Shown: in pieces, positions 58,001-64,000 of the stretch | Layout of the letters: the number at the start of each line of letters is the position of its first letter | Position numbering within the stretch: the first letter of the stretch is position 1 | Assembly: GCA_015143295.1 (NCBI GenBank) | Contig: JABCRI010001023.1 | Location: forward strand, 25,692-89,691 | Length of the DNA stretch: 64,000 nucleotides | Direction: 5' to 3' | DNA from: Tetracentron sinense | Lineage: Eukaryota > Streptophyta > Magnoliopsida > Trochodendrales > Trochodendraceae | The notes under the pieces: model-generated | Seen by the model: the letters and a program-made list of their open reading frames with translations, nothing else | What the model was told of the DNA's origin: nothing | Database searches by the model: none | Program-made: the position numbers and the translations under genes

Positions 58001-58509
58001 CACATCCGGACTTTGCCGTCTTTCTTTGGTACAGGCACTATGTTGGCCAACCACTCAGGATAGGTTGCTACTGCAAGGAAGCCTGCATTGATCTGCTTTT
58101 CCACTTCCTCTTTGACTTTTTGCGACCATTCGGGTCTCATCCGTCTCAGTTTCTGCCTTACTGGTCTGACGTCTGGATTCAGGGGTAGTCTGTGTACCAC
58201 CAAAGCTGGGTCCAAGCCGGGCATGTCTGCGTATGACCAGGCGAAGACATCACTGTAGCTTTTCAGAAAGCTAATCATATCTGTCCTCTGCTGAGTGTTC
58301 ATGCTTGTGCCAATCCTGACTAGCTGCGGGTTGTCTTCGGATCCAAGGTTCACAGTCTCGGTATCCTCAATGTTAGACTGCACAAGCCCTTCACTGCGTT
58401 CCAGAAGGTCCAGGAGTTCCTGAGGCGGCTCCTCTTCCTGCTCTGAGTCATATTCCACCTCTGTCAGTTCCAGAAGGGTTTCAGGGGTAGCCCTAGTGCA
58501 GGCAATTTC
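55090..58509 (-). CDS. RT-RNaseH-integrase of C
   Basis: Uninterrupted frame ending in DKVKRYYA; the frame continues a few codons into the intron, so no start codon of its own is expected and the coding part is taken to begin at the splice acceptor. Rough residues from 58521: acidic linker 1-90, RT 125-330 with YVDDMIVKS near 270, connection RNase H 390-520, archaeal-type RNase H from LYFDGAANNHGHGAGAVL near 569, integrase zinc finger 800-836 (H-H-C-C ending CHQCQIYAD), core with D near 862 and 927 and NGAVEAANKNLKKI near 955, and a GPY-like tail (NYEGPYIVRDKF). This is the best-preserved pol of the three Tat/Ogre copies. Confidence 0.95.
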   Translation of the reverse strand, partial: EIACTRATPETLLELTEVEYDSEQEEEPPQELLDLLERSEGLVQSNIEDTETVNLGSEDNPQLVRIGTSMNTQQRTDMISFLKSYSDVFAWSYADMPGLDPALVVHRLPLNPDVRPVRQKLRRMRPEWSQKVKEEVEKQINAGFLAVATYPEWLANIVPVPKKDGKVRMCIDYRNLNRASPKDNFPLPHIDILVDNTAGHETLSFMDGFSGYNQIRMAEEDMEKTSFITPWGTFCYKVMPFGLKNAGATYQRAMTALFHDMIHKTAEVYVDDMIVKSPTSRQHPEDLKRLCNRLREFGLRLNPAKCVFGASSGKLLGFIVSKRGIEIDPAKAKAIIEMSIPQTEKEIRGFLGRIQYISRFISQLTPICEPIFKLLRKNTPTVWTDECQEAFDRIKQYLLNPPVLVPPTPGQPLLLYISVQETSMGCVLAQHDETGRTEQAIYYISKRLLEYEERYSPLEKTCLALVWATQRLRHYLLSYPVILISRMDPLKYLLEKPATTGRTARWLMMLSEFDITYMTQKSIKGQAIADHLAHSPAEDYVSVHDQFPDEAILYAEAEDQKYFGWELYFDGAANNHGHGAGAVLISPKGAHLPISVKLKFRCSNNEAEYEACIAGLKEALDIGIEEVDVYGDSSLVICQANESWAIREARLVPYLAYLNMLSAQFRRITFSHRARNHNRFADALATLASMVQIPKGILLWPIEIQQQDQPAYCLELDAVYDNKPWYTDIKQYLEDGTFPLDATKTDRQAIRRLAIQFVLSGGVLYKRLPNLIWLRCLDSSEASQVVNEVHGGACGPHMNGLMLSKKILRLGYYWSTMEADCCKHVQKCHQCQIYADRINAPPTRLHNLTAPWPFSAWGMDVIGPITPRASNGHRFILVAIDYFTKWVEAASYANVTASVVQRFLKRDIICRYGVPYEIVTDNALNFCNKGMTDLCQKFKIQHHNSTPYRPQTNGAVEAANKNLKKIIEKMATNYSAWQEMLPYALMAYRTSIRTSTGATPFSLAYGMEAVLPVEVQIPSLRVLIEAELSESEWAQTRYEQLNLIEERRLKAINHSQAYQRRMAKTFNRKVKPRSIEIGDLVLRKVLPNRPDPRGKFTPNYEGPYIVRDKFSGGALRLGRMDNEDLPEPINIDKVKRYYA

Positions 58510-58807
58510 CTGGCAAATCAATTAGCTAAGTTTAGCATGCTTATGATTTTTCATTTTTGGTGGCTTCAGGACACTAGGCCTTCGAGGGAAAGGATTCGTG
58601 TGATTTTCGTCATCAGCCAAAATATTTTGATGTAAAACATGATTTTGAGTCAAAAGATCAGATTTCATTTATAAAACAAGTATGATTGTTCACAAAAGTT
58701 GACTCAAACAAAAGGGAGACCGACAGTGGTCTGACATTTGGATTTTGCAAACGGGAGCAAAGAGAGATAGAATGAGGAGAAGGGGTGATGCTAGTTCACT
58801 GGTTGAC
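58510..58807 (-). other. Putative Ogre-type intron of C
   Basis: 298 bp between protease and RT; donor AAAG/GTCAACC at 58807, acceptor GATTTGCCAG at 58510. Length and position match A and B. Confidence 0.7.
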
Positions 58808-60040
58808 CTTTCCTGTACTGTTGCAGCCCCAGCCCTGGGTGGCCTCGATCGTGAGAGCTTCAGTCCACCAACGGATCAGTGGCTGGCGACTGGATGATGC
58901 TTCAGCGCTGTTGGAGATGGTGCAAATCTGCCCTCCCGTCGGATATTCTGCTTCTGCTGTGGCATCTTCGACAGTCAGCTCGTCGAACAGAGTGGCCATG
59001 CTAAAGACTTCGGGGACTGGATTCCCTGACAATTCAACATTGGGCTGGGTTGAGGCTGTTGGCTCAGAAGGGTAAGGTTCAAAAGTTCCAACTGGGAAAG
59101 TCACGGAGATGTGGGGTCGAGGTTCAGGTTTCGTCGTCCGGTTATGCTTCTGAGTAAGCTTGGTAAGATAATCCTCGTATGTGGGCCTATAGCCCAGTCC
59201 AAATGGTGCGGTGTAGCGCGAAGGAGTATATCTTTTCTTCATTCCCTGATTTCGGATTCCAAGACCTGCCCCTGGTTGATAGTTCATTTTTGCCATCATC
59301 CTGACAAATGGCGGAATCTGCAGTCTGCTTTGCTCTTCTATCTGGACGATAGAACTGACCTGCTCAAACTGATAAGTCATGAAGGATGTGCCCTGCCCGA
59401 GCTCCTGTACGTCACCGAGGGAACTTGCCAATTCTTCTGATGGGATGACGACTAGGGTGGTCATTTTGGATGAATTTAATTCGTTGGTGCAGAGAGGAGG
59501 GGATGGCTCCGGCCGCGTGGATCCACGGTCTTCCTAGGAGCAAGGTAAATGAAGCAGGCACATTCATCACTTGGAAATTCGTAGTGAATTGAGCGTCCGA
59601 CTCTGATAGCCAGATCTATGTCGCCCAGGTTCTGTCAGTTGAGTTGTCAAAAGCCCTGATTGTCATGGGTCTCTTCTTGACTTGGCTGAGATCCATTCTC
59701 AGGCTTTGCAGTGTTGATAATGTACAGACATTCAGGCCGGAGCCGTTGTCAATTAGTACTGAAGATAAAGTTCTATCCATGCATTGCACTGCGATGTAGA
59801 GAGCCCGGGTATGGTCCCTGTCTCCATCTGGTATTTCCTCTTCTGTGAAAGAGATGACTCGAGGTTCAAGTATTTGGCCCACCATCTGCCCTAGCTTCTC
59901 GGGCGTTATGTCTGGTGTCACGTGGGCGTTATTGAATACCCGGAGGAGTTGCTTCCGATGATGTTCGGATGTCAAGAGAAGAGCCAAAATGGATATCTGT
60001 GCGTGAACTTACTCAATTGCTGTGTAATGTTGAATTCTTC
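58808..60040 (-). pseudogene. Protease and G-patch-like region of C
   Basis: Contains MDRTLSSVLIDNGSGLNVC (protease core, near 59740), VKKRPMTIRAFDNST, and MNYQPGAGLGIRNQGMKKRY (G-patch-like, near 59270). The acidic tail ends WWTEALTIEATQGWG just before the intron donor. Broken in a few places. Confidence 0.8.
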
Positions 60041-62100
60041 TGCCTTTCAGATTCTTAGCAGAACTGCAGATTCTGCTGCTTCCTTGTCAGGGTCTGGTAC
60101 CCTTGCTTTTTCTGCTTCTTTCTCTTTTTCTTTTCCTTTTCCTTTTGCCAGCTCAGCCGCCGGCGGTTGTACACCCGACCTGAACGGGTTAGGTTGGCTA
60201 TGCTCCTCACTCTCGGATGAGGGAGCGAGGAGCAGGACATTGTTCAAGCAAGGACTGGGAAGGACGGAGGAATTCGGACTGGGCCTGTATAGGTGGAGGC
60301 TTGGGGCTGGAGCCGTGGCCAATTAGGTCTGACACGGGATTGTGTGCAATCTCTCTCGGTTATGTTTTTTGAGAGCGGTAAGTTTGATTGGGCTTGGATG
60401 GCCTGACTATTTGCTTGAAGGAAGAGGGATAATGACTGGAGTCTGGAGTCGGGTCTTTGATGCCGTCCTCCACTGCAGGTGCGATAGTTTCGGCTGCCCT
60501 GTCCTGGCTCTTCCACGTAGAATTGACTTGACTGTTGTGTGGGTCAGTGGTTGCCTGAGTGTGATGCTGTTGCTTTGAGCCCCTCAACCCGACCTCATCC
60601 AGGAGGTCCCTGGTATCGCGCACTTGAGGCCGATGCAGTAGTCTGTGCCATGCCGTGCTTGTGGAGGCGCAGTGCTGATGGACATCGTAGTTCTTATTTC
60701 TTTTGTCCGTAGTAACGGGGAGTAGGGCCTCTCCGTGAGAAGACCCTGCTTTGGTTTAGAACTCTAGCACTGAGAACAGTGTAAGGGAAGGGGTGAAATT
60801 CGAGGGGGGCTGGTTTCTGGCTTTCTGTGTAGGTTGCCCCTGATTTAGGCCTGTGCTGGCCGGTGTTTCTTCTGCTGAGCCGGAGCTGTTGGGATCTGCA
60901 AAGTCGTATGGTGTTGTGGAGCCCACCATATTTACACTTTCTTTCTTTTTATGGTCCCGTGGACCGCTATTCCTGCGTTGAAGCGCTGTCTTCAGTGGTC
61001 AAGCCCTAGCTTTAGTGGATTGCCCCACTTGAATGCTTTTCAATACGGCACCGTCTTACTATCGTACCAAATCAACTCACCGGCAGGTTACCACACAGTA
61101 AATAGTCTTTCATGTGCCCATGACCATGCTTGCCACTCTTCCGTCGGATAGGAGTAGTGAATCATTGGCTGCCGTCTCCCGCCACCGGGTGGCGTATTCT
61201 AGATGACTCGTTTTTCCTCTTGCTCTCTGTTCAAGCTGCTCCGTTGAGGTCGGAGCCTTGATTAAAGGAGTACTCTCTCTCCCCCTCCAAAGCCATGGCA
61301 TCTTGCCACTTTTGAGCCCTGTGCGTTATCCACTGACATCCCCCATGTGAGGGCTGCTCCCTTTAGGCTTTTCTGGAAGTACTGTATCGATAGGCTATTC
61401 TCTGGTGTAGGAGCATTTCTCCAAGTAAAGCTGTACTTTGTCTCGGGCAACCTAATCCATCATAAGTATCGAAGTCTGGGACTTTAAAGCCTGCCGGTAC
61501 AACCTCTCCTGTCGAGAAGGTCAAGTCCGCCGTGATAGACTGGTACGGTATAAGCACCTTTCATCCTCATTCAGTCTTTCTTTCAATTGCTTGATTTCTT
61601 CGGCTGGTCACGAAGAATTGCTGCTGGTGTCTAGAAGAGGATGGTCTGTCCTGATTCTATGTGAGCTTTGGGCTTCTCCCCCCATCACAATGTTCCTATT
61701 CTGCTCTCCTCCACCCTGCCATTGGTCCATGGTTAGGCGTGAGGAACGGGTTTTGGTGAAGGCCGGAAAGGTTGTTCGGGGATTGGGTGGGTTTGATTCC
61801 CCGGTCGGGTTTCGGGAAGCAGGGTCGTCCGTAACGGTACCACAGTAGAATTGTCAAGCGATCCCAGAACCTTGTACCAGTTTTGCTTGCATTGCTGCAT
61901 GTCCTTTCTTGAGATTGTATGATCTCATTGTTCTCGCTGCTGTCCAGCGGGCTCTACCATTGGTCTGAACTCTTTCTGATTGTGCTCTGATTGATATCCT
62001 ACGTTCGACATGTATCTCCGTCAAGCTGCGTCCTCTACTGCTGCGAGAAGGGCGTGAGGTCGGTCATGGTCCGTCTCTGCAACTGAAAAGAATGCAGCGA
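60041..62100 (-). pseudogene. gag region of C
   Basis: Recognisable pieces include KVPDFDTYDGLGCP near 61450-61490, LKGAALTWGMSVD near 61340-61370 and LEYATRWRE near 61190. Strongly broken compared with its pol. Confidence 0.7.
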
Positions 62101-63880
62101 TTACGATTATGCATAGAGGTCAGAACCGAAAATGCAGGAAAGAGTGTTTCATTAATTGCAAAGTGATTGAGTGAGTGTATACAGGTGACTCAAAAAAAGT
62201 GAAAAAGACTCAATCCATAGGCAGCCCGTCGGGGTAGCAAAGTTCAAGTGGCCGTGTATCCTTCACAGCCCTGCCGTGTTTGTTGGAGGATATGATTCGA
62301 CCTCCATCGCTCGATTGTCTCCGAGCTTGTACATGTGGGACCCATACTGTTGGATCCCGGTGGTCATCTCCTCCTTTGCACTATCAAGCTGTTCTTGCTG
62401 GAAGTGCAACTGGGCCTCGAAGATGGAGCTCTCCTGGTATCCCCCCTATGTCTCCTCTGCAAGGATCGGACTGTTGCTCGAGGATTCCACCTGCTCCCGC
62501 CTGCATGCTATGAGTTCGCTGTTCTGTTTTCCGCTTACCTGCCGCCTTAATGCAACGTTGAGCCGTCGAAGCTGCTTCCTCCTCTTGATCTGTAGCTGTC
62601 TTTCAAGAAGAACATCTGTCCAGGAACCGCCATGTCATCTATGGTATGGTTCCGCGAGATGGGGCTGTGACGGGCGTTGCAGCCCTATGCGCTGGCATAC
62701 CGATTAGAAGGTCAGGGTTTCCTACCCATTGTCGGTAATGCAGAATCAGTTGATGGTCCTGTTGTGACTACAAAGTCTGGCCACTGGTCTCTCCGTGAAC
62801 TTCGCCAATCTGCTTGGAATCGACGGGTGAGGCATTCAGACTGCTCAAAAAGTCCGACAAAGTCCTGACCAGTTCTAAAACCGGGATGCGCTAGGCGTCC
62901 CAACTGTCTACGGACCCGGAAGTGGTACGTGCGGCTGAGCCGGATGCCGGCCTGATGAACCATACCTCGTCTTCCTGCTATACAACGCGGGGTATCGTCT
63001 GCGCACAAGCCACACGCATCTCCCAATATAATCGATCCTCTGTCAGGTTTTGAAGAAGCTGGTAGAGAACTTTGACGTTGGTAGTCACAATCTGGCCTTG
63101 ATTCTGTGCAATCTTCTTGGGCAAGCTGTATGCATCATAGGGCACGTCTGGTACCGGGATGATGGTGGGCAGGTGTGAGACCAACCACAGATGCAAGATT
63201 GGGTGCACTGGCCGTGGAAGACACCCTTTCTTCTTGCGCTTTGTTGTAAGGTTGAAAGTCATGAGAACTCCTGCAGAATGACTGGACAACCGTCTTTGAC
63301 CCTCGCATGTCCTCGATGACCCCTGTCAACACTGAGTCGGCGTAGGCACGGCTTTTCGGGAACACTAGTTGCGACATGATGATGAGTGTAAAGGCATTGA
63401 GACCACCGTGCTCGGATGCTGGGATGTCAGTGTCCCACCTGGGCCTGTATAGCATTCTAAGGAAATGTATAGACACCCGGTCATAAGTGCCATTTGTGTC
63501 ATACTCCAAGGAGGCAGGCTTGATTCGTAAGAACCGTGAGAGGCTTGCCTGGAAGTTTCCTTGTAGCGTGGCCAATTGGAGCCCCGTCCATGTTTAATCC
63601 GATGATGCGCTGTCCTCCTCCCGTGGTTGGACACATCTCGTTCTACCACACGGAACACCATTAGGTAGGGTTTCCAGCACTGGAGGGCGTCGTTATGAGG
63701 CCGCCAATCCGGACAACCTGGATAGGTCTAGGGTATTCCCACTTTTAGTATTGGGCCCAGGCGAATCTTGATCCCGGACAGGGATCAATCAAGTCAGAGA
63801 GTTCCTGATCACATTCCCCCTGAGAAGTAAGGTGTACTGGCCGCGAGGCTGTTTTATTTGACGGAACACTCCTGACGGAC
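62101..63880 (-). pseudogene. ORF1 region of C
   Basis: Recognisable by LHLWLVSHLPTIIPVPD (near 63150), MSQLVFPKSRAYADSVLTGV (63310-63380) and the start region near 63880, all collinear with ORF1 of A and B. Strongly broken. Confidence 0.7.
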
Positions 63881-64000
63881 CTGCCATCATACCTGGACAA
63901 ATGTCCACTCGATGTAAGTGTACTGTGTAATGCAGGTCAAAATCCTGCAAATGATGCAATATTTGTTATTTTTTTTAGGGTTTGACAGGGCACATGGTTC

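Larger units (their letters stand above)
49042..64000 (-). mobile_element. C: Tat/Ogre-type element, runs off the window
   Basis: Minus strand. Parts left to right: 3' LTR 49042-52068, PPT, 3' UTR with tandem array, RT-RNaseH-integrase (55090-58509), intron, protease, gag, ORF1 and part of the leader. The 5' LTR is outside the window, so the element cannot be dated from its LTRs. It lies in the leader of B. The pol part after the intron looks whole, while the gag/ORF1 side carries many (probably more than twenty) breaks; this unevenness is discussed as a finding. Its LTR is longer than that of A and clearly diverged from it, though the two share ends and internal phrases. Confidence 0.9.

Overview
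This is nuclear DNA of a flowering plant with a large, retrotransposon-rich genome. The evidence is a host gene with GT-AG and GC-AG introns (the RLF cytochrome b5-like gene) surrounded by nested LTR retrotransposons of plant-only lineages (Tat/Ogre, SIRE-like Ty1/copia, chromoviruses). I cannot name the species. No rRNA, tRNA or CRISPR array was seen.

Layout. 1-2340: decayed Ty3/gypsy chromovirus remnant (G). 3074-20253: complete-length Tat/Ogre-type element A (plus strand, 2.4-kb LTRs, TSD AGCAT), holding ORF1, gag, protease, a family-typical intron, RT-RNaseH-integrase and a long 3' UTR with two tandem arrays. 20259-21000: LINE fragment. 21228-22689 (minus): first three exons of RLF; the last exon is not in the window. 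22511-25887: partial duplication of the RLF 5' region enclosing three diverged repeats, an hAT-type MITE (23029-23654, TSD TACTCGCC) and a Tourist-like MITE (24248-24383). 25898-27921: 5' end of a Ty1/copia element F. 27922-49041: Tat/Ogre element B (minus), inserted in F and split by E, a probable chromovirus solo LTR (32493-45905, TSD GTTTC), itself split by D, a whole-looking and very young SIRE-like copia element (34253-45420, minus, TSD CTACT). 49042-64000: Tat/Ogre element C (minus), sitting in the 5' leader of B and running off the window; its RT-integrase frame is open for 1143 codons.

The nest therefore reads F <- B <- (E <- D) and B <- C, giving a relative insertion order. Only RLF is a host gene. 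The rest are transposable elements, most of them fossils; D is the exception in looking whole.

The most unusual signal is a palindromic 14-bp module, ACCGATCGATCGGT and close variants. It is clustered upstream of the TATA box in both LTRs of D, again upstream of a second, internal TATA box that precedes an accessory ORF in D, and again in the otherwise different LTR E. It looks like a shared or exchanged regulatory cassette with copy-number turnover. A different dyad (TCGGTAG-N-CTACCGA) is repeated in the LTRs of A, and TTAACCATGGTTAA palindromes are repeated in the LTR of C, so repeated dyads in LTRs are a theme of this window.
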